64,000 bases of DNA from Actinernus sp. WN-2022 (Eukaryota > Cnidaria > Anthozoa > Actiniaria > Actinernidae), in assembly GCA_030867875.1 (NCBI GenBank), contig JAOWCC010000271.1, forward strand, positions 310,001 through 374,000, given 5' to 3'. The notes under the pieces are model-generated. The model searched no databases. It had not been told where the DNA came from and saw only the letters and a program-made list of their open reading frames with translations. This document shows, in pieces, positions 48,701 to 60,700 of this stretch. Made by a program: the position numbers and the translations under genes. Position 1 is the first letter of the stretch; each line of letters begins with the position of its first letter.

Positions 48701-51700
48701 TTTAATAACTGAACATTGCGGATTTTGAGAGTGCGTAATCTCTAACCCAGCATTAACTTTACAGAGATTTTTTTTACCAGATGCAAAGATCTATTGTAAG
48801 TCAATCTAGGAATATTTCTAAATTCAAAGAAAAGAAGGCCGCAACTCTGCAAACGGCCATTGCCAGACAGCATTTATCGGGTTTTAAAAAGACCTATTAA
48901 AGTAGCGTTAAATAAAAATTCGACAGAAGCGACAAAATATAAATAAAATTAGTTTATTTTGGTTTTAATATACTGACGGGACTTAGTACTAAAGCAGGTA
49001 AAAATATTATCTTTCTACTTAAAATCATTTGCGATTGCGACATGTTACAACATAAGGTATATTTTGCTCTGATTTTGAGCATTTCAGGGGGTCAAACAGT
49101 TTGATTGTCATATCTCAAAGGCCTTTTACATTTCAGCCAAACTATTTCACATGGGACATTAGCTAGTTAAGATATAAATGTGTGCCAAGTTTAAAGGAAA
49201 TCGGAGAGGTGCACTGTAGACTCGTCTGCATGGTTTTCACATGGACCCTCTCTTAAATGGACTGGGTTGAAGAGCAAACGGTTTCTAAAAACGTTTAAAC
49301 GATCTTGGAAAGTGATTAAACGGTTGTCAGTGATAGCCTAAACGATTAAACTCCTGGCGGAAAGCAACTCGCGAGTGTCCTGTTGGCCCTGTAAATGTTT
49401 GCGGATAAGAGCGTGTCACTGGATGGATTTCTATACAGGGGCAAGAAATTTCACTCAAAGGCGTGATATTAGAGTGGAAACTGAAAAAAAAGTGCTAACT
49501 CCTTGCAGTTTGTCACTTTCAACTTTGCGAATAACTGCAAGGGAAACAATACTTCAAATGCCCTGACAGGTTTCAGACAACTTCAATAAAATCATTGTAC
49601 ACTTACATCCAATCAGAATATGAACTACTCTCACGGTCATATGATTTAGGAACAAATATTTTAGATTTAGATTTTATGAAAGTAAACTATACAAAGCGAA
49701 TGCACTAACATAATAGTAGGTACTCTCTCTCTACCGCTGTCAGTTTCCCTGCTCTTCGACTGATGCAACGGGGAAAGTAATAGCAAGCCGTTAAACTCAC
49801 CTGAAAACTTGACTAAAATTAATTGCCTTCTCACGATGTCTTCTTTGCAATCTTGCGGCACCGAATGATTTTGAATGCAAACTTTCCTGATCCAACTCCC
49901 GATCCAGGGTGGTTTGTTTTGGAAGTGAGTTCCAGTGTTCCGACTTACTGGTAATAACATATTAATCAGAAATATTGTGCTACATATACTCGCGCAAATG
50001 ATTCGGCGCGGCGGATCCCTTGTTTTTCTGCAAGAACGCTGATTATTCTAATTCAGAGCGTTGTAATCCACGTGCAATCAGTCAGGCGTGAACGCGTCAG
50101 TGTGATTTTTTACAGAACATCAACAGAGTTTTGAAGCAACGTTTGTCCTAATATTGAAAGAGTTATTCGTATGCAGGCGGAGTTGAATGACACCGAACAG
50201 TATTCACGACGAGAATGCCTTGAATTTCAAGGCATTCCACTCCCCAAAGATGATAGTGAAAACACCAATCGAATAATCATTAAAATTGGTAAACTGATAA
50301 GCGTAGATATAGATGAAGAAGATATTTCCGTTAGCCATCGCTTACCAGTAAGTAGAAATTATAAAGGGAATAGATCGGAACCTGCCATTATAGCGAAGTT
50401 CGTCCGTCGCGATGTCAAGGAGTTATTCTATCGAGCTCGTAAGAAATTGAAAACTCTAACAACCAGGGATCTTGGATACGACATCTCAAACAACATCTAC
50501 ATCAATGAGAGTCTTACTGAAAGTAACAAAGCTTTGTTCAAGGAATGTGTTAAGGCGAAGAAAGATATGGGGTTCACATTTATCTGGACTTCAAATGGCA
50601 AGATATTACTTCGAAAAGATGAGCATAGCCCTGTCATTCATATCAAATCAAAGGATGACATTGTCAAGAAGTTGCTGTCAAGATAAGTACTGTTAATCAA
50701 CTATTGATATATTATTAAATACCTCAATGACAGATTGTCCTAAATGTTTAGACATTGATTTTGATATTTCGGACAGGGTTGAACAGCTAAACATTCTTCC
50801 ACGTCTTAGCATAACTTCTCCTGTCACAAATATTCCTCATCTTACAAATTCAGATGTTGACTTGAACATGCCAACCGATCAAAATTTTAATTATTATAGT
50901 ATACACGATTTCCATAGCAACTATGATATAAATGAATGCTCGTCAAATAACACTTCCTTTTCTGCTCTGAATTGCAACATAAGAAGCTTGGCAGCAAACT
51001 ATGATAATTTTGTGCACATGCTATCAGCATTGAATTTCCCATTTTCATTGATTGGCCTTACTGAAACAAAATGTAAAGTTGACAAGGAACTTTTGACTAA
51101 TGTCAACATTCTTGGTTATGACCTTATCTCTGAACCCAGCCTTTCAAATGCAGGTGGTGTTGCTTTTTACATTAAAAATAATCTAAACTTCTCTGTGAGA
51201 ACAGACATTACAACTTCAAAACAGGATTTTGAAGCCCTCTGGATAGAAATTGATACTGTTGGTCAACCAAATTTGTTATGTGGAGTGTTATACAGGCATC
51301 CAAATGGAAATTTAGACAATTTCACGGATTATATTAATTTGACCATTGAAAAAATTCACCAGGAAAATAAGCTCTGTTTGTTCATGGGAGATTTTAACAT
51401 TGATCTCCTGAAAATCACCACTCACACTGCTTCTGAAAATTTCATTAATGATCTAGGTTCATTGTTCTTTCAACCACAAATTTTACAGCCAACAAGAGTC
51501 ACTGACCACTCTTCAACTTTGATAGACAATATTTTCTTTAACTCAATTGAACATTTTATTATCAGTGGCAATGTAGTGTATGATCTTACTGACCATTTAC
51601 CTAATTTCATTATATTTAATAAGTTTTCGTCCCTCCCTCTTAATATTAAGGTACATAAAAGAGATTACTCTAAACTTGATGAAACAGCCTTAGTTAATGA

Positions 51701-54700
51701 AATACAATCTATTAATTGGCATTCTGTATTTACATCTAACCTTGATTCATCCAGTATGTTTGATTCCTTTTATATTAACATATCTGAAATAATTGATAGA
51801 CACATACCTATTAAGCAACTCTCTAGAAGAGAATTAAAATTCCAATCAAAACCCTGGATAACCTCTGCGATCAAAGTATCAATCCATGCTAAGAATAAAT
51901 TATATAAAAAATTCTTGAAAACAAAATCTACTTATTATCATTCTAAATTCAAATACTACAGAAATAAATTGAATCATTTATTAAAGGTTAGTAAAAGACA
52001 ATATTATAATGAATACTTTTTAGAAAATGCCAATGATAGCAAAAGAGTTTGGAGTGGAATAAAACAAATAATTCATTTCAAACCTAAAACCAGTAAAAAA
52101 ATTGTTAAGATTGTAGAAAATGATGTTGAAATCACTGACTCGATAGCTATTGCTGATGCCTTCAATAATTACTTTGCTAATGTAGGAACTAACTTAGCTA
52201 AAATAATACCAAATGTTCAAACTTCACCTTTAGACTACATAAAATCCCCATTATGTAATAGCTTCTATGTCTTTCCTACTACTGCTGCTGAAATAGAAAC
52301 AGAAATCTCTAATCTAAAAACTGGTAAGGCAACTGGCCCATACAGCATACCAGTTTCTGTCTTGAAAATTCTCAGCGTAGTGATTTCTAAACCCTTGGAA
52401 ACATTATTTAATGCTTCCTTTTCAACTGGCATAGTCCCCAGCAACTTAAAATTGGCAAATGTAATACCAGTATACAAAAAAGACTCACAATATTGTTTAT
52501 GTAACTATCGTCCAATCTCTCTCCTTTCTATCTTTAATAAGCTCTTAGAGAAGCTAATGTGTAGCAGATTACTGGACTTCCTAGAGAAAGAAAAAATATT
52601 TTTTGAGAAACAGTTTGGCTTTCGGGCTAAACATTCAACTGATCATGCTGTTCTTAGCATCATTGATAAAATCCAAAGAGCAATCGATGAGCGGGACTTT
52701 TCTTGTGGAATATTTTTAGACTTTAGTAAAGCATTCGATACTGTAAATCATGCAATTTTGATCAAGAAATTGGAACATTATGGAATCAGAGGAATTGCTA
52801 AAAATTGGTTTATTTCATACCTCAGTAACCGACAACAAACTGTTACAGTAAATAATACAACCTCTGGTTCAGCAACAATCTCCTGTGGTATCCCTCAGGG
52901 ATCTGTACTAGGTCCAGTTCTCTTTCTACTCTACATAAATGATTTCCATCTTTGTTCTGATCTCTTTGACTTTCACCTATTTGCAGATGATGCCAATCTA
53001 TTTTATAGGCATAAGAACCTTTCTACATTGGAATCCAACATAAATAATGAATTAATAAATATTCATGTTTGGTTATGTGCAAACAAGCTTTCACTAAATA
53101 TAGATAAATCAAATTTTGTTATATTTCATCCTCCCCAAAGGAAGGTAACATTAAATGTTAATTTAATTATAAGTAATACACCTTTGCGACAAGATAATTG
53201 TATCAAATATCTTGGTATCTTTATTGATTCTAACCTTAGCTGGAAATCTCAAATTGATTGTATTTCAAAAAAACTAAAGAGAAGTGTTGGCATTTTATCT
53301 AAACTTCGGTACTATGTTGACATATCAATCCTTGCCAAACTCTATTATGCTCTAATATACCCATTCTTGATATATGGTATGATAGCTTGGGGTAATACAT
53401 ACCCAACAACTGTCCAGCCTCTTATTGTACTACAGAAAAAGGCTGTGCGAATTATGACATTTTCAAAGTTTGACGAGCATTCAAGTCCTTTATTTAAAAT
53501 ATTGAATATTATAAAGCTAACTGATCTCATTGCCTTCCATATTGCAGTTTTTATGTTCAAGTTTCACAATCAACTTCTACCCTCTGTTTTCAATACTTTT
53601 TTCACTTCAGTCAAAAGTGTCCACAGTTATAATACACGATTTGCAGCAAAACAGTCTTATTATCTTCCTAAAGCTAGAACCAATTATGGATTATTTAATA
53701 TCAGATTTCAAGGACCAAAAGTTTGGAATTCAATTGAAGAACATATTAAGTCTTCCTCAATTCGACAGTTTAAGCAAAAACTAAAGAACGAATTTCTAAG
53801 CAAATATTAGCTTAGTTCAAACATTTTAAATATTAATAGCAACTACTGATTTTTAAGATAACAAGACTGGTTTCCTCCTCCCAAATATATGTATCTATAA
53901 TATTTATGGTATAAAATAATAGACTAAATTGGTAGAATTTTCTGTGTGTATCTATGTGTGTGTTTTTTATTTCTCCGACCTAGTAATTTAATTCAGCCAT
54001 GTAAACTGGCTCCCTGGCATTTTTAGCTTTCTAGTTATTTCAGGGTGCCAGTACCCTTTAAATATTCCAATTTCTTTTTTCTTCTTCTAAATACTATATG
54101 TAAGTAATAGGGTAAAATAAAGTTGTTGTTGTTGTTGTTGAAAGACGTGCAAAAACTTCTATACTCTTACCAGAAACTTCTACTGGGAAAGTGCAATTCC
54201 TTTTGAATTAAAAGACCTTTAATGCATCGGATCAGATCAGTCAGTTCGCGTAAATGGAAATTAATTGCGCCCCGCGGTATTTGTGTCAGAAATGAGACAC
54301 GCGTCTGGCTGACAGTTCACGATTGACGGGGACTTTTATTATATAAGAATCTTGACTTTTTGACGCCTCTGGCACGCAGGGTATTTACCAAAACCATCTT
54401 ACTGTACGTAAAACTGTTTGTCATGTATTCGAATTATTTTGTCACGCGTTAATCCTGGTGAAAGGAAGGTTAAAATACGAAATTGTGCCCAATGAATACG
54501 CGTACGCGTATCACGAGCTGGTCTGAATTTTCGCTTGACAATAAACGAAATATCGTAGAAATGTCGTTCGCAGGTTGGCGATATTTCGCCTTGCCCTTGG
54601 CATTCGTATTTACGCGTATCTGATTGATTTTTCGTCTAAATTTCGAACGAAAAGTTGCCTGAAATTTCGAGGAAATTTCGTCGCGACATTCGTAGGAACA

Positions 54701-57700
54701 AACAGCGAAATTCGTCGAAATACGTTTGCATTACTTAATTTGCACAATACTGTACAGCAACTCAATGTGAGGGCAAACGTTTGTTTACTGGCTCGTCCGT
54801 TTCCATGGCAGAGGACTCACCCGCGGTAAGAAATACGCAATATCGATCTGTCAAAACAAAAGGAAGATAAGTTCTCATGGTGAATTACGAAGCGCGGCAT
54901 GTAAGATAGTTTGGTTGTTCGATTAAACGGTTTGCCAAGGCAATTAAACGGCCGAACACGGACTATTGAACGATCTGACAAATCGTTTAAACGGTTTCTG
55001 TTTTGAAGCAAACGATTTGCGAAAACGTTTAAACGGGCAGGCTGAAAAAGCAAACGATTTTTCAAATCGTTTAAACGAAATTCTATACCGTTTAAACGAA
55101 TTTGGAAAACGTTTAAACGGTTTTCAAAACCATTTAAACGATTTTCGAAAACGTTTAAACGGTTTTTGAAAACGTTTAAACGATTTTCGAAAACGTTTAA
55201 ACGACTTTTTTACCCGTTTAAACGGATAACAAACGGTTTAGAGCACTAAACGGAAAAGCGTTAGTGTACGTTTTCTCGTGAAAGGTCACATTTTGTCCAA
55301 TCAGAAGAAGCAAATCACTCACATACATGCTCCTTTATACCTGATAAAACGAAAGGGTCTTTATACAACTTTTCACTGTACGAGTGTGGCCCTATATAAA
55401 ACTTCATGGTGGAGGCCTTTTTACTTTGTTGAACAAAAGAAAAAGGCCACAACCATGCAGTTTTATATGGGGCCACACTATCTAGTCAATCCCTTTAAAA
55501 CCAAGGGCTTCACCGTGATTCTTTATAAAGACCCTCACTCGTACAGTGAAAATCCTTTAAAAAGACCCTTACGGGTCTTCATAAGATGAGACTCAGGGTT
55601 GCTTAACCAACGGTCTAAGTGCAATGACTCGAGGAGCTCGAAAAACAAAGGCCCCTTGGCTCACAGTCATTAATACGCAACCAGCCTAACCTTATGGGAC
55701 CCAAGTTTTTGCTACGTATTCCAACTGTGCATGTCGGTAATGCACAACGTAGATATAAACAAGTAATTATTCGCTTTTCATCTAAATTTCTGAAAAACTT
55801 TATCTTTTAGAAGTAACGTTTTTGAAGCCATTCAATAAACTCGCAGCACATGTTTTTTTTATTTTTTTATTTAAACACATAATGTCCTAGTGTTTGCCAC
55901 AAGAGCACCAGGTGCTCATCTAGGAAGCTCACACTACCGTTACAATTACAATGTTTACAGCGAGTAAGGTAGAGAAAAGGGAAACGATTTATAATAATGA
56001 TAGATAAAGCGAGGAAACAGAAAGCAGGAACAATAGATCGGAATAAGTAAATTATAGAAAATAATATGTCAAATTATATTGTGATAATTAGAAAAACTTA
56101 CAAGGACCGAAAACAATCACTTTTGCATAACTATAAAATTGATAATACTACTCGATCTAAAACCAGTTAAATTAATCAAAGTGCTTTGTTTCAATAATAT
56201 AAAACTGTATTGCTTTAAAAACTTCTATATTTTTATTACTGCTTAATTCAGAAGAGCCATGGAGTAGTATGTTCACTTTTATATTATCTGATGTAACTTA
56301 TGCCAGTGAGGGATTAAAAGTGCAACCGAGGCAAATAACATATGACGCACTGCGGCATATATAGAGGACAATCAAAAATAGTGTTTAACAGTTTCCTTGG
56401 CAAATCCACAGAGACAAAAAGCTGTTGGTGCGCAATTGATTTTAAATAGGTTATCATTTAAAGCAGAGTTACCTAGTCTTAAGCAAGTGTGACATAATTA
56501 TTGATGCAAATCTAGTAACGGAAAAATCGTAGAGTCTGTCATAATCATTACTACTAAAGCTTTCCTTTAGAGCTTTCTTAAAACCAGGTAATTGCGGTAT
56601 GCTTGCTATAGTTGGACTTAAATCGTTCCATAATCGTATTGAGGATGGCAGAAAAGAACAACGGAAACGCTCAGTACGACAGGGCAACAGTGTATAACTT
56701 TCATTGGAGCGAAGCATGTATTGACTACGTTCACCTACTTGCTCGGGCAAGAGCTCTTTTATATAAGCAGGAGTTAAACCTTTGACCATTTTGTAAAACG
56801 TAACGATCCTATGAACAGTTCTTCTATTTTTAAGGTCTACGAGCCCTAACTCATTTAAGAGCCTAATTCTACTCGTCCCTTTCCTAGCTCCTGATATAAC
56901 TCTAGTTGCTTCGTACTGCACATTTTCTAACAAAGCACACTCACCCTCGCTACAGCCACCCCAAATTATGTCCCCATATTCCTTAAGAGGCCCGGGAAGA
57001 GGCCTCACCAAACTTAAGTAGAGCGTGCATAAAGTTGAACGATTAACTTTATATTTAATGCTTTTAATCATATTAAGAACATTTGATGCCTTCTGGTGTA
57101 ATTGTAAAATGTGGTTTCTCCAAGAAAGGTTACTGGAAAGGATAAGACCAAGGTGTTTATGACTATATATCAACCTCCTTAATACTTTCATTATTCAGAA
57201 ATAGAGGTGGATGGTAGAGCTTTAAACGCTTTACCGAAAAATTCATAGGCCTAGATTTCGAGGCATTCATTGTAACAAGCCAGGTTTTCACCCACGTATC
57301 AATTTTTTCCAAATCAGAATTCAACTTAGTTGCAACATTCAACGTAGAGTTATGTTCAACAATTTTCATCTGCATAAAGATAGCAATTCGATGAAATTCC
57401 AGTCGTAATATCATTTACGTAGATTAAGAAAAGAAGTGGACCCAATAAGGAGGCTGTGGGACCCCGGCACATAAAAAAACAATACCACTACTTTTACCAT
57501 TAATGACGACTCTTTGCTTTCTTTCAGATAAGTAACTTCTAAACCACCTTAGTAAAGGATCTCTAACTCCCAATAACCACAGTTTATATAATAATGCTTC
57601 ATGCCAGACCCTGTCAAAGGCCTTACTAATATCGAGAAACACCATTCTAACGTCGTGGCCATTTTCAAATGCAAGGTAAATTTGATGCACTATGTAAAGT

Positions 57701-60700
57701 AATTGATAGACCGTTGATTCGCCTGGGCAGAAGCCTGCCTGAAAAGGATGCAAAAACCCGATTCTGATAAGAAAATTATATAGCTGAATGAAAACTACTT
57801 TTTCCATGACCTTAGATAAACATACTAAAAGTGAAACTGGACGATAGTTCTCCTTATTTTGACGATCATCTTTTTTAAATAGAGGGATTACATTTGCAAT
57901 TTTCCACATACTGGGGAATTGACCAAGCGTAAGTGATAGGTTACTACGCGAGTAAATATTTTATAAATCCCGTCAGTGCAGAGCTTTATAATTTTATTTC
58001 CAATCCCATCATGCCCACTTGCCTTAGAAATGTCAATGCCTTTCAAAAGGTTATGCAAGTCATCCTCGCTTGTATTAATATATATCACTTAGAAAATAGT
58101 CAAGCTGATAAGGTTGATAAGTTGGCAAAGTTGCCGAAGTTGAGTCTAAAACAGTTTGCCTGCAAAAATAAACATTAAATATGTCCGCTATCTCTTTAGG
58201 ATCCGAAATAATTTGTCCATTTTCTAAAAGGGATGGAATTGACTGGTTAACTTTCCTTTGCCCTATTAAGACCTAACTGTGGTCCACCATTTTTTAGGTA
58301 GCGTCTTTGGATTTGATAGGACTTTATTCATAAATTATATGTTCTCTATGTGCTTTTTCTTAGCTGTTCGTATTAATGCTGTTGTAAAATTGCGCTGACT
58401 TCTATATGATTCCCATCTAGAGGTTGTTCTCGAATTATTATATTTCTTTAAAAGTCTCTTTTGCGAATAGCGGGTCTAATTTCGTAGGTCATCCAGGGCT
58501 TATCACTGGGGCGTATAATAACAGTTTTATAGGGCATGTAGGCTTCCACAGTTTTCCAAAAAAGTTCATGCCACTTGTTATAAACTTTGTCAATATCAGT
58601 AGCATTAGAGAAAACAGGTTCCCAATCAATAACAATAAGGCTATTAGTTAAGTACTGTTTAAAAGACGAACAGCAGTGTTTTATCAAGTTTAAAAATTCG
58701 AGGGCGAAGCCCGATAATTTTTAGACTTGATAAAACACGTGCTGTGAGTGTTTTAAACGGCTTCAAAAACGCTTTAAGAATGCAATGAAAGAAAGACGCA
58801 CATCTCAAGGGAATGGTTACTTAATGAACCATTGAACCTTTGTATTCACAACGCCATGCAAAATATTCGAGTAATCACCGCCTGCAATTACAAACATCTC
58901 AAGGGAATGACATGAAGAAATTACCATGTTGTTTGAAGCGGCGTTTCGCAATGCAAAAAGTACCTGCACTTGAAGGATTTGGTGTCGTGGTTTACCTCGA
59001 TAAAGTTCAAGACTTGGAAAGCGATGTGACTAACATGACGGTAGACTCTAAATTTTTGACTCCGGCACAAAATATGTAAGTTTACTGCACGTTTTTATTA
59101 TTTTACGGCTTTGAGTTTGGTTTAATAATTGGAACTAAACAGTGGCTCGGTAAAAAAGTTGGATAACTTCATTTTAAAAATATTATCTGTGTATCTCGGT
59201 AGTCTGCTGATATCAGTAAATTTAGTGCAAAATTTATTATCTAGGTACCTTATGTTCCGTGTACTTTTTGCTATCTTTGGGTCTTTATCAGTGAATTCTT
59301 AATTAGGATGAAACTTTATATAAAATTTCATGTTCATTAGTATTCTTTATATAAAACGTTCATCCTAATTAGCAATTCAATGAGAAAGCTGAAACATCAA
59401 TAGAAATTCCATTGTCTCAATCATTAACCCAGTTTCCCCCTGGGACAGAATTCAAATCCCTCCGCGGGCCTTTTAGAATGATGAGATTTTATCAGGTATA
59501 AAGGAGCATGCACGTGACTGATTTGCTTCATCTGATTGGACAAAATGCTCATTAATTATTCATGAGTTTTTGAACTCCAATTCATGAACTGAATTTAAAT
59601 TCCAAACTGTTCTTTTGAAGCATGGCATTTTACTATTACAGGGAAATTTATCTTCCCAAATACAATACAATGATCACAATTAGGAGGGCTTAAAGTGCCA
59701 GTGTTAACAAAAAACCCTGGCGAGTCCGTGATTATTAAATCTAGCAGGGTCGCATGTGTGTTTGTAATGCGTGTTGGTTCGAAAATGAGTTGGGAAAGGT
59801 CATTACAAGCAAGCCAGTTATAAAGCTGAATTCCTATATCGGTGCTCTCGGATGGTGTTTGCAAATCATAATGAGTATTAAAGTCTCCAATCAAGACAAT
59901 AATTGCATTAGAAATTTGACGGATCTTATCAATGACACATTGAAGCTGTTCAAAGAAAGAAGAAACCGACTCAATGTTATTGTTTGGTGGTCGGTAACAA
60001 ACACCGCAAAGAAATGTGTGCTTAACTAATTTAATTTCGACCCAACAAAGTTCTAACGAATCACATTCAAGATCACAGCGCCTATTAGATGCAAGTGTCG
60101 TAGACACATAAATAGCGACACCTCCACCATGCCTATTTCTGTCAGTCTGTGCGGTGGACTGTATCCAGGAATGCTAATCATTTCATTACTTATAGAAACA
60201 TCCAACCATGTTTCTGAACATGCAAATACGTAAAACCTATGTAAATGCAAAATAGCAGAAATTTCATCAAATTTTTCGCGACTAAAAAGACTTCTAGAAT
60301 TCAAGTGACCAAGTAAGAGAGAAGGTTCGCTTGGACCAGGATTTACTTCAACATTTCCAGAAATAATTAAAAGGAATCTCACAACTATAGCAAGAAAAAT
60401 CAACGAAAATAAGAAAGCATACACGAACGGAATAGTGACTACAGACCTGCCAGAGTGAACTTTATAACAGTCAAATAGCCCAATAGCCGCTCTATAGTTC
60501 TCTAGACTAACCCCCATTTTGTACAAAATAGAGATAAAACATGGTACTTGCCTCTAGCTGCACAATTAAAGTCACGCAAATAGTAAAAAAAGAGCATTGA
60601 AAAAATATAACTAGGAAAGACAAAAATCGGTTAATTAGTGTGCAGATGACTAATGTAGTAACATTAAGTGTATATGAAATTTGTAAATAGAAATATCGAA

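Larger units (their letters stand above)
44400..49190. other. Left interior of the 11.2-kb element, no gene recognised
   Basis: Apart from three small MITEs, I see no transposase domain. The minus-strand frame 47925-47701 is Cys-rich (TACNVCTCISRPIHEMDLDL, then KCSFCVYSTRECG) and may be an exon of something, but nothing supports it further. Confidence 0.35.
50130..54140 (+). mobile_element. Nearly full-length CR1/L2-like LINE
   Basis: ORF1 fragment, intact ORF2, 330 bp of 3' UTR and a (GTT)5 tail at 54121-54140. The 5' limit is uncertain because ORF1 is truncated. I could not define a target duplication. It is inserted in the 11.2-kb inverted-repeat element, so it is younger than that element. 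Confidence 0.85.
44106..55286. mobile_element. 11.2-kb terminal-inverted-repeat element with 21-bp-phased palindrome arrays
   Basis: Left end (44107) reads GTGACCTTTCACGAGAAAAC followed by GTACACTAACGCTTTTCCG. The right end (to 55286) is its exact inverse over about 40 bp. Inside each end lies an array in which the palindrome CGTTTAAACG recurs every 21 bp (left 44185-44325, right 55060-55220). A diverged third block with the same words lies inverted at about 49190-49345. The flanks rejoin as a repeat seen uninterrupted at 59490-59580, implying a 4-bp ATTT (or 2-bp TT) duplication. A LINE (50130-54140) sits inside. No transposase is recognised, so superfamily is open. Confidence 0.8.
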
